Shown: positions 1 to 12,266, counted from the first letter of the stretch. The stretch is 64,000 nucleotides of DNA from Eucalyptus grandis (GCF_016545825.1 NC_052613.1:45304112-45368111); one strand, 5' to 3'. Notes: generated from the letters alone by a model not told the origin. Program-made: numbers and translations.

Positions 1-164
1 TTGACGTTGCCTTCTTTTCTATGTCGTGAGACAAATCGCTCAGGCCTCTTGCAATTGGAAAATCTAGAATACTAGAAACATCATTCAATGAGCATGTCAA
101 CTTTGGTTTCTCAACGACCCCACTCTCTCCATCCACTGATATCCATCTATTTACAATTCGCATT
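1..164 (-). pseudogene. VAR3-like zinc-finger gene fragment (last-exon part)
   Basis: The reverse complement of this stretch matches the last exon of the zinc-finger gene at about 38699-38850, including the segment encoding the end of the linker and the acidic C-terminal part. It matches 52918-53083 even more closely, and that copy is also in inverted orientation. The fragment is cut at 164 by the LTR of the Sirevirus 165-13251. The host sequence resumes at 13257, where it again matches 53088 onward. It holds no zinc finger and is a relic, probably continuing left of the window. Confidence 0.8.
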
Positions 165-1138
165 TGAAAGCACTAGTATAAACACATAGAGGGGGCTGAA
201 TAGGTGTAAAAACAAATTTTGTGAAATGCAATAAAATTATTTTACTTTTAAACTGATTCTAATGAACAATAGATTTTTGAAAGAATTCAGACTTTAACAA
301 CTATTTTGAAACACATAAAGATATCACAACAAATAAAGTAAAAAAGTTCATGGAAGAGAAAAAGAACACAAGATTTATAGTGGTTCGGCTTAGATTAAGT
401 CTATGTCCACTCTCCCACACTAACAGCTTTCTGGCTGGTTTTCACTATGAATCGAAAGAGAATTATAGCCTTATAATCTTGACTTCTTAGTGAAGAGTTT
501 CTACTGCTCTCACAAAGTCACACTTTTTGAGTTTCTCACTTTTTCGAATACAAGTTTGAACACTGTATGAGGAAGAATAAGTGATTTAGGAAGCTTTAGA
601 CTTTGGAATTCTTCTTTCACGCTCTCTGTCGAATGACTTGAAAACCTCCTTAAATACTCCTCTATGCCTTTTCAGTCGTTGGCACATTCCATATGAATTC
701 CTCTAATCAACCCATTGACAAAATCAATTAAGGAGATCTCGAGCCATTTGAAGATTGAGATGAAAGCCCGATGATCATGGTCGCCCATACAATCAGAATC
801 TTGGTTTCTATAAGTAGATTATTTCCAAATAAACTTGCCTTCCAAAAATTATTTTTCCATTCCGTGATTGATTCCAACAAAGATAACTAAAAATGTAAGC
901 GATATTTCCAACTAGAAAGCCTATCATCTTCGTACTAAAGCCTTGAAGGAAGAAAAATAATCCTGAGTCTGATTATTTCTTTGTTCTTCACTTGCGTTTA
1001 GTTTGGGTCTTCGTTAGAGTGGGGCAGACTTCTGATGTAACATAGACACATATGTCTCATATTCCTCAGGATAAAAATGAGAATAGAACTTAGAAAAGTT
1101 TTGTCAGCTTCAAAACGTAACAGGAGTTTTCTCCAACA
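165..1138 (-). repeat. 3' LTR of element 1
   Basis: It begins TGAAAG and ends CCAACA on the plus strand, which is TGTTGG...TTCA in element orientation. It aligns along its length with 12267-13251. A host fragment with GCATT lies directly to its left and the polypurine tract directly to its right. Confidence 0.9.
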
Positions 1139-1456
1139 ACTCCCCATTTTTTATGGTGACAAAACTTTTATATAGATTTAAAAAATTATATCTTGTAAAA
1201 CAACATTTTAGCAGCACATGATAACTTATAATAAGAATAAATTATTATAGAATTGAATGACATTAATTTTGCATCCACAAAAAAACGCATTAGTCTTGAC
1301 AATTTAGAGTTCAAGAGTTCAAGAACTACAAAAGTTCAATCCAAATTCACAACCACAAAAGTTAACACATCCAACCAAGTTCAAAAGTAAGTTAACACAA
1401 CCAAGTTCAAACAATCAATAACTTTTAAATTTGCTCTCATTCTTCCCCTTTTTGTC
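1139..1456 (-). other. Element 1 polypurine tracts (duplicated)
   Basis: Directly beside the LTR, 1139-1152 reads as a purine tract on the minus strand (AAAAAATGGGGAGT). A second tract at 1441-1456 reads GACAAAAAGGGGAAGA. Repeated polypurine tracts upstream of the 3' LTR are a known Sirevirus feature, and the same pair is better preserved in element 2 (33524-33540 and 33832-33846). Confidence 0.6.
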
Positions 1457-1799
1457 AACAGCAAAAAGAAAGAGACAGTCAAAAGTGTGAATAAAAGAAT
1501 GATATAAAAAGATTGAGTCATTCAAGGTTGTCTTGAAACTCGAACAAGTCGGAAATCCTTTAACAACTGCATAGTCTCCTCAAGCTTCTCTTGGCACTGA
1601 TGATAGACATTTTCTACTCTGGCTATAGTCTACGAAATATGTTGATTCAATGTCTGAACTTGAGTATCAAGAGACTGTACCTTGCCAGTAAGAAAATTTG
1701 AGGTAGACCTCAAGGCAGTATGGAGCTTCTGGATTTCAACCTCCATTGTATATTGATGTGCCTTTATCTCCAAAAGGAGTTCCACTATCCTTAGATAGT

Positions 1800-3545
1800 T
1801 TGCATCAGGATCAGTTTGGGCACTAGCTTTAGCGAAGTGAATCTGTGGAGTATCCAGAAATGGAGGAACATCAACTTGAACACTTACAGCTTATTGCTTG
1901 TCCAGACTCAGAGTTTCCTATTCGACATCAACTTCAGGGAAATGAGAGGCAAAGACATCTTCAGCATCTACAGGAGATCAACTAATGCCATCACTAGCAG
2001 TGTGTGCAGGAGTTTTCTCATTGTCTCCCCCTGTTTTGTTGCCTTCAGGTTGAGAAGAGACTTCTCCTTCTTGTTCTTTTTCCTTTCCAGCGCTAGATCT
2101 CTTTTCTTGTTGAGTGTCCTCTCTTTCAAATGCAATATTTTCCCTGTTTTCTTCAGTGTCATCTGATACTGGTATTGCACCAGCGTCTCCTTTAGAATCT
2201 TCATCCTCATTTTCCTTTTCTGCTAATTTTTCAGCATCACATTCTTCTTCTTCTTCTTCTTCTTCTTCTTCTTCTTCCTCTTCCTCATCTTCTTTTTCAA
2301 CTTCTTCTTCTTTTGTCTCTTCAGAATCAGGATAACCTTGAAGATTTCGCAAGGCAAGCGCATAAATGGTCAGATCATCCTCCTCTTCTTCGTCCATCAG
2401 GAGGATATACTTCTTTTTCTTTGAAGTCTTTTGGACATTATCTTTTCCTTTCCGCTTCCTTGCGGCAGTATATCCTTCCTTCATTCTGCTAGATGATTCC
2501 TTCTTCAAAGATCCAATGCCTTAGATAGATCTTTCAGCCTCATTTTGGAAATCATCTTCATTCCTATTTCCATTTAAGTGAGAGTTCTTGCACGAAGTTG
2601 AGAAGGCAATTGGATTTGAAAATGTCTGAACAATCGTGTAATCAAGGTAGAGTAGGGCAGTTATCCTTTTTCTTTCATCACAGTCCTGTACATATGCAAG
2701 AAGATAGTATGTGACAGAGAAAAAGGAATTCCATTGCAAATAGCCCACATAATCTTTGCCTCAAATTTTGAGACATCAGTCTTGGAGGCAGCCTTGGGTC
2801 TGATGCAATTGATGACAATCTTGTGCAGCAGAATGTTTGATGTTGGCAAACGAGAGTAATTGATACTCCCACTCGGTAGTTTGTCCTTTACCAGAAATCA
2901 AGTAGCTTGATTGATGGAAACATTAATAGGTAGAAAACTGCTTCATTCAACACCCAAAATATCAACCAAAGTATCCACATCCACAATAAATACTTTATCA
3001 CAAACAGTTAACTGAATGTGAGTTTGATCCAAGAAAGATAGATTGGAGAAAAAATACGCTATCAACTTAGGATAAGCTTCTACTGTCTCAGCACAAAATT
3101 TTTCAAGTTGAATATTGGCTAACCTTTCCCTCAAGTTAACCTTTATAGAGTCAAGGAAGTCAAAGTCGACTGTGCGAGGGTTTATCACCCCTCTGTTCAG
3201 CATTTGAGCATAAAACCTTTTATGCTCCTTTGAATGAAAAAGCTTCGTTCTTTCTCCAAGAATGTCAGCAGCCACACCCATCCGAGGTTGGAAATTTGTA
3301 AAAATTCTCTCATCATCATCTTTGTTCTCAGGCTGACTCTCTGACCCAAAATGAGGATCAGAAGGAAAATTCACAAACACCTTTTCAGCCGTTCCTTTTG
3401 GCGCTATTCCTAGTCTTTCCATAGTCTTAAAAAACAAGGTTTCGTTACCATACCCATTATCTTTCAGAAAATTAGTGATAAAGGTCATTGGACTTCCACC
3501 CTGTTTCAGAAAAGTGTAATGCTTGAAGAGTACCTTAGGCCTCAT
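1800..3545 (-). pseudogene. Element 1 extra ORF downstream of pol (env-like position)
   Basis: The segment 2943-3545 encodes about 200 residues starting MRPKVLFKHY. It includes a globular part (motif RTVDFDFLDSIKVNL, then AYPKLIAYFFSNL and a D-T-L-V-D-I-L-G end) that resembles the 'putative plant transposon protein' domain. After a break, 2661-2849 continues the domain (NILLHKIVINCI), and 1978-2508 encodes a Lys/Glu-rich tail with a run of about 15 Glu from a GAA microsatellite (2241-2300). Element 2 has the same ORF at 31258-33475. In SIRE-type elements the ORF in this position is called env-like; no clear signal peptide or membrane segment is visible here. It is broken by frameshifts and stops. 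Confidence 0.7.
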
Positions 3546-3719
3546 TACTCTTATAGGTATCGCTTCTTGTTCTACTTCTTCATCTATAGATTAACAAGGA
3601 GAACTCTGCAGAGAATCTTCTCCAGTAAGATCAAAGTGAGTTGGTCCTTCATACTAAAGTATCTTCTTCAAGTTGAAGTCCTGTGTCTGATCAACTTCAA
3701 ACTTAATCGAGAGAAGAGA

Positions 3720-5480
3720 TGATATTCAGCTTGCTACGAATCGACTCAAATAAGCTCTTCTCCAAAGGTTTTGTGAAGATATCTACCAGTTAATTCTTTG
3801 AATCAATAAATTGAACCATAATCTCGCCATTTTGGAGATGATCTCTTATAAAATGATGAAGAATCTCTATGTACTTTGCTTTTGAGTGAAGAATTGAGTT
3901 TCTTTTCAGGTTGATAGAACTTGTGTTGTCGCATCTGATCTCTGTGCAAGATTCTTCTACTCCAAAGTCTCTTAATTGTTGTCTTATCCATAGAATTTGA
4001 GAACAACAACTCTCAAGAGCAACATATTATGCTTCTGCTGTAGATAATGCCACCGTACTTTGTTTCCTTGAGAACCAAGATATTAGCATTTGTCCCAATA
4101 GTTGACAAGTGTCAGATGTGCTCTTTCTGTCAACTCTACAACCGGCTAAATCAACGTCAAAATAACAAAGTAGAGTAAAGTCTCATTTTTTTGGATACCA
4201 TAAACCCAGCTTTGGAAAAGTCGCAATATATTTGATGATGCATTTAACATCACTTAGATGAGATTATTTTGGATCAGATTGAAATCTAGCATAGATGCAT
4301 GCACTGAATAGAATATCAAGTCTAAATGCAATGAGATAAAGAAGAGAACCGATCATGCTTCTGTATAATTTATGGTCAACTTTCTTTCCTCCTCCATCCT
4401 TGTCCGGTTTTGATGAGCTTGACATAGGAGTTTCTATTCTCTTGCAATTCTCCAATCAAAATTTCTTGATAAGATCTTTGGCATACTTCTCCTGGTGAAT
4501 GAATATTTCTTTCTTTGATTGTCTGACTTGTAGTCCCAAGAAGAAGATCAATTCACCCATCATGCTCATTTCAAATTCATCCTGCATAAATTTTGAAAAT
4601 TTCTTGCAGAGATTTTTGTTAGGAGAACCAAAGATTATATCATTTACATAAATCTGTACAAGTAGAAAATCATTTCCTTCTCTTTTTATAAATAGAGTAG
4701 TATCAACTTTTCCTTTCTCAAAGCCATTCTTTGTTAGAAACTTACTCAACCTTTCATACCAAGCTCGTGGTGCCTGTTTCAAACCATACAAAGCCTTTTT
4801 TGGTCTATAGATAGAGTCTGGTTTTCTTGGATCTTTAAATCCTGGTGGTTGTTCCACATAGACTTCTTCTTGAATGAATCCATTAAGGAAAACACTTTTG
4901 ACATCCATTTGGAATAACCTGAAATTTTGATAACAGGCAAAAGCAGGTAATAATCTAATCGCTTATAATCTTGCTACTAGTGCATAGGTCTTGTCATAGT
5001 CTATCCCTTCTTCATGTGTGTCCTTTTGCCACAAGTCTTGCTTTGTTTATGATTACTTTACCTTTCCCATCCATCTTGTTTCTGAAAACCCATTTTGTTC
5101 TAATCACATATTTTCCTTTAGGTTTCGGAATCAGCTCCCACACATCATTAATGCTAAATTGTATGAGTTCTTCTTGCATAGCTTCTATCCAGCTTTCATC
5201 AGACGATGCTTCTTCAACTCCTTTTGGTTCCATCTCATAAACAAGTGCTAATGCACTAGAGTCTTCTTTTCCTTTGGATTTGGTGCAGATTCCTTCATCA
5301 ATTTTGCCAATGATGAGATCTTTAGGATGACTTGAATTGTGCTTCCAGTTGCTATTTGATTTGAGAATTTGTTGATCCTCTGTTCCTTTTGAAACTTCTT
5401 GTTCTGCTTGTTGCTGTATGCCAGAAGACTGAACCTCTTCGGGGGAAATAGACTTTATTAAGTCTGGAACTGGTTCAAAC
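3720..5480 (-). pseudogene. Element 1 reverse transcriptase and RNase H
   Basis: On the minus strand 5233-5012 encodes the start of the Copia RT domain (DESWIEAMQEEL, then a KWVFRNKMD motif). 4908-4456 carries [31 protein letters not shown] and the catalytic box, here YVND instead of YVDD (4639-4650). 4455-4264 and the stretch to about 3800 give the C-terminal RT and RNase H remnant (STAEA, QLRDFG). There are in-frame stops, including TAA at 4963-4965 in the ARL-AIRLL motif. With the third catalytic position changed to Asn the enzyme would be inactive even without the stops. Confidence 0.85.
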
Positions 5481-5494
5481 TCTTCAAGTTAAAT

Positions 5495-5732
5495 CTATTC
5501 TGATTGATTCTGCACATAATCCTGAAACCTGACATTCATAGATTCTTCTACAAATTGAGTCTTCTTGTTAAAGACCCTGTAAACTTTGTTTGACATCGAA
5601 TAGCCAAGAAAAATTCTTTCATATGATTTTTCCTCAAACTTTCCAGATTGATCATTTGTATTTTTCAAAATAAAGCACTTACAGCCAAAGATATGAAAGT
5701 AGGAAACATTTGGCTTCTTTCTTTTATATACT
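5495..5732 (-). pseudogene. Element 1 integrase, C-terminal part
   Basis: The minus strand encodes YKRKKPNVSYFHIFGCKCF and then GKFEEKS..IFLGYS, the C-terminal part of a Copia integrase. It joins 9377-9732 once the intervening solo LTR (5733-9376) and one copy of ATACT are ignored. The codons upstream of 5733 on this strand belong to the LTR, so any apparent start there is an artefact. Confidence 0.85.
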
Positions 5733-6569
5733 TGTAGCACCTCGAACCCTTCGGCGATCGCCACAAGCTCTGATGTTACACTTCATTACCTTTCTTTTTT
5801 TCTTTCGAACAAGCGTCCTAATTTGCAGACACATTTTTTTTTTTTTTTAAAAACGATCGGTCTCAACGCGACTCATAGCGGAAGCAAATTAAACATCACT
5901 ATCTATCCCCTACCAATCCATGATACAAATACACACCAACTAAACATCAGGATTTTTATAAACAAACGTCGACACATTATTTACATATATTTTCAAGATG
6001 GGACTACTCTCTGGTCGGTACATAATAAGGAAAAGCTAGGACTCAGCCATGTCCAGCCTAAAACCTCAAAAAGAGACTCTCGACCCTCAACATCATGCGA
6101 GCACAAAAACCCCCCATCGAAAGTGTCGATTATCTACATCAAAAGAGATCCAGCTCCTACTCATCGCGCGCAGGTCTCACACCCAACCCGGTGCATCAGG
6201 TGGTGGCGGCGACAACATCCCTCGCATAGCTCCATCCCATCGAACGTGCACAGAAATGAACTCTTGTATGACAGGGCCCCCAGCCAGGCCGATATCATAC
6301 ATCACTAGACATCGCACTCGGATAAAAGTCAGTTCGGGAACAGAGGGACAATCTATCTCCGTACACTCAACCTCTACATCAGACGGTAGACCATAGAATA
6401 CACCACGCGAGACGGCAAGAAGCGGCATATTGGCTAATCTGAAATGTTATCCCCAAAAGGGATGAGTACAATCACTCAGCAGATAGGGAAATCCAATAAC
6501 AACTCAATGCATCATGCAATTTCACATGCATTGCAGGCATTACTTACCTTGAAGCCAGGCACACACTAT

Positions 6570-6945
6570 CATGCATCATCATATCACATCACATCTCATC
6601 ATCATCATCATGCATATTATCATGCATATCATATCATGGGTGATCATCATATCACATCACATGTCATCATCATCATCATCATTATGCATATCATCATGCA
6701 TATCATATCACATCACATCTCATCATCATCATCATGCATATTATCATGCATATCTTATCATGGGTGATCATCATATCACATCACATGTCATCATCATTAT
6801 GCATATCATATCATGGGTGATCATCATATCACATCACATATCATCATCATCATCATCATCATGCATATCATATCATGGGTGATCATCATATCACATCACA
6901 TATCATCATCATCATGCATATCATCATGCATATCATATCATGGTT
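6570..6945. repeat. ATCATC-rich micro/minisatellite within solo LTR
   Basis: An array of CAT/ATC triplets is interspersed with recurring blocks such as ATCATATCACATCACAT and CATATCATATCATGGGTGAT, giving a higher-order unit of roughly 60-100 bp repeated about five times. It opens His/Ile-rich reading frames that are not genes. Confidence 0.85.
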
Positions 6946-7019
6946 TAATTTTCATCTTTATCTTTCAATTTTGATCACCACATCACCCATTCATCAATCT
7001 CATCATCAATTTTCATCAT

Positions 7020-7290
7020 CAACCCTTCGGGCAGAAACCTCCGACAGGGCTCCCGGCAAACTCAGCCATCCCATGGCCACCGGGCTTCCGGCCCCCCACA
7101 TTCCGGGCATCTCGCATCTCAACTGGCATCACGAGGCATTCCCTTCGGGCAGAAACCTCCGACAGGGCTTCCGGCCTTTACCCTTCTAGCCAGGCATCCC
7201 GCACCCAAATCCTGGTGTCGCGAGGAACCTCCGGGCATGTATCCAAGATACAACCGGACTTCCGGCCCCCCACATTCCGGGCATCCTGAA
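7020..7290. repeat. Degenerate GC-rich direct repeats within solo LTR
   Basis: The block CCTTCGGGCAGAAACCTCCG occurs at about 7024 and again at about 7141, spaced about 117 bp. ACTTCCGGCCCCCCACATTC-like blocks occur at about 7084 and 7257. GC content is far above the AT-rich surroundings. Confidence 0.75.
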
Positions 7291-8868
7291 TATCCCAGTG
7301 GAATCACGGAATTACGCCACTAGGCCACCAAACATCATCATCCACCACACCCTCTTACTCATTTACCATCATCCACATATACCATTTCTTTATCTCAATT
7401 TAACATGGCAATTGGCATGGTATTAAACAAATCACACTTGACATGGAATTCACACTTGCATCTCAATTCATATGTCATACACATGCCAAAACTTTATCAC
7501 ATATACATCTCAATCCCATACATGTGCAAAGACCTCATCACACATATGCCACACAAATGGAATTGAATCCATGGCCAAATAAAAATCCATTTTATTTTAT
7601 TATTTTTTTTATTATTTTATTTATTTATTTATTTTCATAAATAAATATTAAATTTAATATCTATGATTTTCCCAAAATCATAACATTCAAACAATCACTA
7701 AACAAATCAATAGGATCACAATTTCATACAAAATTCATGGCCAAATTGAATTTCTCATAACTTCACAATTTCCACAAATTAGCACATGATATTCGGATAA
7801 TGACCAGAATTGCACAGTTTCCAAATAAATTCGATTAAAATACTCATATGGCCTCAAAAAATTACTAAAATTTACAGGGTGCTAGCCAACACATTTCCGT
7901 GCACTTTTCGTGAAGAACTCTAAGCCAAATTATTTTTATATTAGTTTATACAACCCCACGAAACCTCTGGAACCACTACCGCGTCGTCCAGAATGCACTT
8001 CTCCGAAATTTTTAGATTTCACCCATATATTCTCTTTCGTTTCCTCTAAAATTTGAGTATGTTATGTATCAAGGTGTCCTTTACAAGTTTTATGAAGAGA
8101 TCTAGGTCAAATAACCAAATTATGGTCACCATTTAAGTCCATCAAGTCTCGGATGTCTCGGAACACACCACCAGAATCAATCATCTCCAAGATCTAGCCG
8201 ATTCACTAGGCTATACTCGTTCATTTCTCTTCAAATTTGAGTATGTTGTATTTTAAGATGTTACCTACAACTTTTATGAAGACAATGAAGTGAGATCTCC
8301 AACAGAAATCAACATGCAAATCAAGAAATCAACAAGAGTTCAGTGAACATTTCACAGATCTAAAGTCTCCGTACAATAGAACTTTTGACCCCTCAAATAT
8401 CCATCGTTTTCTACGAATTTTTAGTATGTCATAGTACAAGACGTTAGCTTCAACTTTCATGAAGACACCGAAGCCAAAATCTAACTCCAAACACACATGC
8501 AAACTCAAACAAGCTACTGACTCCAGCAAACCGAACAAGAACAGTCACACGGTTTACAAATAACCAACTCTTACCTCGGTTTTTCGCACAAATCATACCT
8601 AAAATCTAACATGCAAACACCACAACAAACATGCAAGAGAAGTTACGGACTCCACTTGCCTCTAAGATGAGCAAACGGCGATGAACGACGGCGTACGGTG
8701 GTCGGACAAGGCGGTCGAACGGCGAGCACACGGCGGCACCTCCCTCTCAGCTCCGCCTCCTCTCTCTTCCTCTCGGTCTCTCCTCCCTTTCTCTCTAACA
8801 CCCTCTCTCTCTCTCACCCTTTCTCGGCCAAATGATCAAGTAGAACCGGCCACTCCTCTCTCTCTCTC

Positions 8869-8880
8869 TTTTTATATCCC
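8869..8880 (-). promoter_or_regulatory. Putative LTR TATA box (solo LTR)
   Basis: The minus strand reads GGGATATAAAAAGAG, followed by a long GA-rich (CT on plus) leader at 8755-8868. The position, about 500 bp from the LTR start in element orientation, suits an RNA polymerase II LTR promoter. Confidence 0.5.
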
Positions 8881-9376
8881 CTAAAGCCCATGATTAGTAA
8901 TGATTGATTCACCTATTGTCCAACCAATGCATGCTCTCCTTTGTGCCACATGTAATTTTTATTTTTGAATTTGAATGGGCTTGGGCTTAGGCCCATCCGG
9001 CCACTCCCTTGGGCTGGTCGAATTCTCTCCTTCTTGGGCTCTAATGGGCCGACAAGCTTGGCCCACCAAGCTTTAGGCTAATGGGCCCAAGGCCCATTTC
9101 GAATTTCAACCCCTTTTTCCTTTTTTTTTTTTTTTTGAAATTCCTTCTATAAATATTTCTAAATTTCAATTCTCAATCTTGGCCAAAGTCTTGGGATATT
9201 TTATTTATTGAAATTTAATTCATATGGCCAAGCATAGATTTAAATTTCCACAATCACAAGCACAAATCATCAAATTAAAAGACTAATGGCTAAAACATAA
9301 GCCATGGAAATTTTGCCACCTAATTAAAGACTTTAACACACCTTATAGCTCGGCTTTGAATTTCTGGGATGCCACA

Positions 9377-10440
9377 ATACTTCATAGGGAGTCTTTTCTA
9401 GGATAAGCCTTAAAAACACCCTGTTGATAATATAACAGGCAATAGAAACTGTTTCTGCCCAAAATCAAGAAGATATTTTGCTTTCTATCAAGAGTTCTGG
9501 CTATTTCCTGTAAAGATTTGTTTTTCCTTTCCACAATCCCATTTTGTTCTAGAGTGTATGGAGAAGAGAAAACATGTTGAAAACCAAATTCATCACGGAA
9601 GTTTGCAAAATCCTGATTTTCAAATTCAACTCCATGATCTATTTTTATGCTTGAAATAGCATAACCTTTATCATCTGGAACTTTCTTAGCAAACTTAGAA
9701 AAATATGAAAAATTTTTAGACTTGTTTGCCAAAAAGAATACCTAAGAGAAACGTGAATAATCATCTACAATTACTAAACAATACTTCTTTCCACCAAGAC
9801 TCTGAGTTCTTGTTGGCCCAAAAAGATCCATATGAAGAAGCTGCAAAACGCAACTAGTAGAAACCTGATTTACTGGTTTAAAAGAACTTATGACATGTTT
9901 TCCTAAGACACAAGGAGTGCATAACTCAGACTTCTAATAAGCCAAATTAGGAAGCCCTCGAACCAGCTTCTTAGAAGAAATTTTGGCAATTTGCTTCATA
10001 TTTACATGACCAAGCTTTCAATGCCAAAGACTTGCTTCATCTTGAATAGAAATAAGACATTGTGAATTTTTTGGATTTACATGCAGAATATATATGTTAG
10101 CCATGCCTTCGCTTAATAAAGGATTGAGAGAAGTCTTGACTTATTCCAGAAGAAATGCTTTCTTGAAAGTTTATTCTGAAACCCGTATCACAAAGCTGAC
10201 TTATACTCAGAATGTTGTAATTTAAACCTTTCACTAGGGAAACATTATTGATAGTCAAACTTCCAATCTTCACTGTTCTATAATCTTCCCTTTTCTATTT
10301 CCTTCAAAATAAACATTTCCTCCTTTTAGTCTTTCAAGCTTCTCAAAGCAATTAGAGTCTCTTGTCATATGCCTAGAACAGCCACTATCCAAATATCATT
10401 TGACTTTTCTTTTAATAGTGACCTGCAATAAAATAAAATA
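9377..10440 (-). pseudogene. Element 1 protease and N-terminal integrase
   Basis: On the minus strand the protease motif YLDSGCSRHMT lies around 10370-10400, preceded by a Trp-to-stop change. The GAG-pre-integrase part with LGHVNMKQIAKIS lies around 9970-10035, and the integrase core with MDLFGPTRTQS and DDYSRF lies around 9760-9850. The open part 9382-9732 encodes FSYFSKFAKKV and QNGIVERKNKSLQE before running into the solo LTR. Several stops and frame changes interrupt it. Confidence 0.85.
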
Positions 10441-10463
10441 AAAACTCAAACTTTCTTTGGTAC

Positions 10464-12205
10464 TTAAATTTTCTTGGGTCTAGGAGTGTTAGTGTTAAAA
10501 ATAGTTTTTGCCCGATCTGTCTTAACTGGTCTCCAAAATTTGGAACACTCATTCTTCAAATGTTCTAAGCTGTTATACTTAGAACGTCTTAGAGTACTTC
10601 GACCAACAGGTTTTACAAACACTTTTTGAAAATTATTTTTGTAAAATGTCTTTGTAGGTTTTTGTCTAAATCTCTCTTTTACTTTAGGAAAATCAATTAA
10701 AGGAATAATCTCATTATTCATACCCAAACTAGATTTATTAAAATAAGGTATTTGAGCTGTTAGAATTTTCTATAATTTCTCTGATCCCTTAGAAAAGCTT
10801 TTTGAAATAGCTAAAATCTCCCTTTTTAAAACAACATTTTCTTTTACCGACCAAAAAAAAAAAGAAAACAACATTTTCTTTTGAAAGAGAATCAGAATTT
10901 CTTTCAAATTGTCAAAGCGTCTTTTCAGATTTTCAAATGTTTCTTTCTTGGAAGCTTCTTGTTGCCTAAGCTTAGAATTTTCCTTTTTCAGTTTGAAGAT
11001 CCTTTTAAGAAAGGATTTAAATTGATGCAAAGTTCATCTATATACATAGAGACTTTAATAGGAATTTCTGAGTGACTAACCTCGATTTCTTTGTTAGAAT
11101 CCGAGTCAGTGTCTGTCTCTGATTCTAAGTCTGACTTTGATTGAGCCATCAGATATATGTTCGCAAATTCTTCTTTGCTCTCTTCACATTCAATGTCACT
11201 CCAGGTTTCTGCTTTAAGGGCTTTTTTGTACTTCTCAGATTTTCCTTTATTCTTTTTCAACAAATGATAGTTTGGTCTGATATGCCCCTTTTTGTTACAC
11301 TCAAAGCATATAACATCCTTGTTAGTTTCAATGTCCTCTATTGGTCTCTTCTGAGATTTCTACGTGCTTTACTTCTTCCAATTCAATCTTCTTCCATTTC
11401 TATTCAGTTTTCTAAATTTCTTTTTCATAAGGGCCAGCTTCTCATCGTCCATATCATCATCCGAATCTATATCATCATAATCAACATTAGACTTTAAAGT
11501 AATTGATTTCCTACCTTTATGATCTTCCCCATCATTTATCGACCCCACTTCGTATGATTGAAGCGTGTCTATCAGTTCGTCAACTGATAGAGCCATGATC
11601 CTCTGACTTTCTCTGATTGAAGTCTTCACATGATTCCAGTTCTTTGAAAGTCCATGTAGCAGTTTGTTGACTTTCATTGGTCTTGAAATTGGTTGACCTT
11701 GATAAGCCAGGCCATTCACAATTTCTATAAAGTGACTAAACATATCAGAAATAGATTCTCTAGGCTTCATTATGAAGGCTTCATATTGTCCAAGCAGAAT
11801 ATTTATTTTTGTTTCCTTCACACAATCAATCCCCTCATAGGTAACATGTAGTTTGTCCCAAACTTTTTTGTTGTTTCACAAGAAGAAATTCAGTTATATT
11901 TAGTGGGAGACAAAAGCACAATATAAAGAATAAATTGCTTTTGCATCAAGAGCCTATCTCTTGATAATTTCAGCTTGTGTGGATTCATCAGCATCTTTCT
12001 TAATCACTTCTTTCCCTTTGTCTGAACTTGATGTTGCTTTTGGATTGATTCCTTTTTCAACAACATCCCACTCCAGAGGATCTCTAGATCTGAGAAATGC
12101 CTTTATTTTGTTCTTCCACACATTGTACTCATTTCCATCAAAATAAGAATGTCTAGTGTTGCTTTGTCCCTCAACCAAACCTAGAGCCAAAATACTAGAC
12201 ATAGA
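10464..12205 (-). pseudogene. Element 1 gag with zinc knuckle and coiled linker
   Basis: Minus-strand 12202-11954 encodes the gag N terminus (MSSILALGLVEGQSN, YFDGNEYNVWKNKIKAFL). 11821-11369 encodes the gag core (NILLGQYEAF, GQPISRPMKVNKLLHGLS). A zinc knuckle follows at about 11263-11312 as C-FE-C-NKKG-H-IRPN-Y, where the last Cys is Tyr. A Ser/Asp/Glu-rich stretch and a Lys-rich coiled-coil linker (11263-10464) lead to the protease. The reading frame is interrupted around 11954-11821 and at several later points. Confidence 0.85.
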
Positions 12206-12250
12206 AGATCTTTAGGTTAGAAGTAAAAGTACTTCAACAAAATAAGCACA

Positions 12251-12266
12251 CAATTCTAATACCAAT
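12251..12266 (-). other. Element 1 primer-binding site
   Basis: The minus strand directly after the 5' LTR reads ATTGGTATTAGAATTG, a decayed form of the initiator-tRNA-Met primer site seen intact in element 3 (TTGGTATCAGAGCC at 59988). Confidence 0.75.

Larger units (their letters stand above)
5733..9376 (-). mobile_element. Solo LTR of a long-LTR Gypsy (Tat/Ogre-like) element
   Basis: The insert begins TGTAGCACCTCG and ends GGATGCCACA on the plus strand, so in its own orientation it runs TGTGGCATCC...GGTGCTACA, a TGT/ACA inverted terminus. It is flanked by ATACT at 5728-5732 and 9377-9381, a perfect 5-bp target duplication inside the integrase of element 1. It has no gag or pol motif, no primer site and no second LTR, which fits LTR-LTR recombination to a 3644-bp solo LTR. 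A TATA box lies at 8871-8876 (minus), leaving a short U3 and a very long R-U5. Very long LTRs are typical of Tat/Ogre elements; the lineage call is inference. Confidence 0.85.

Noticed and set aside
2114..2335. Ser-rich plus-strand open frame
   Set aside because: It is the complement of the GAA-rich (poly-Glu) microsatellite of the element 1 post-pol ORF.
6444..7189. His/Ile-rich open frames resembling metal-binding proteins
   Set aside because: They are translations of the ATCATC satellite in the solo LTR and have no composition outside the repeat.
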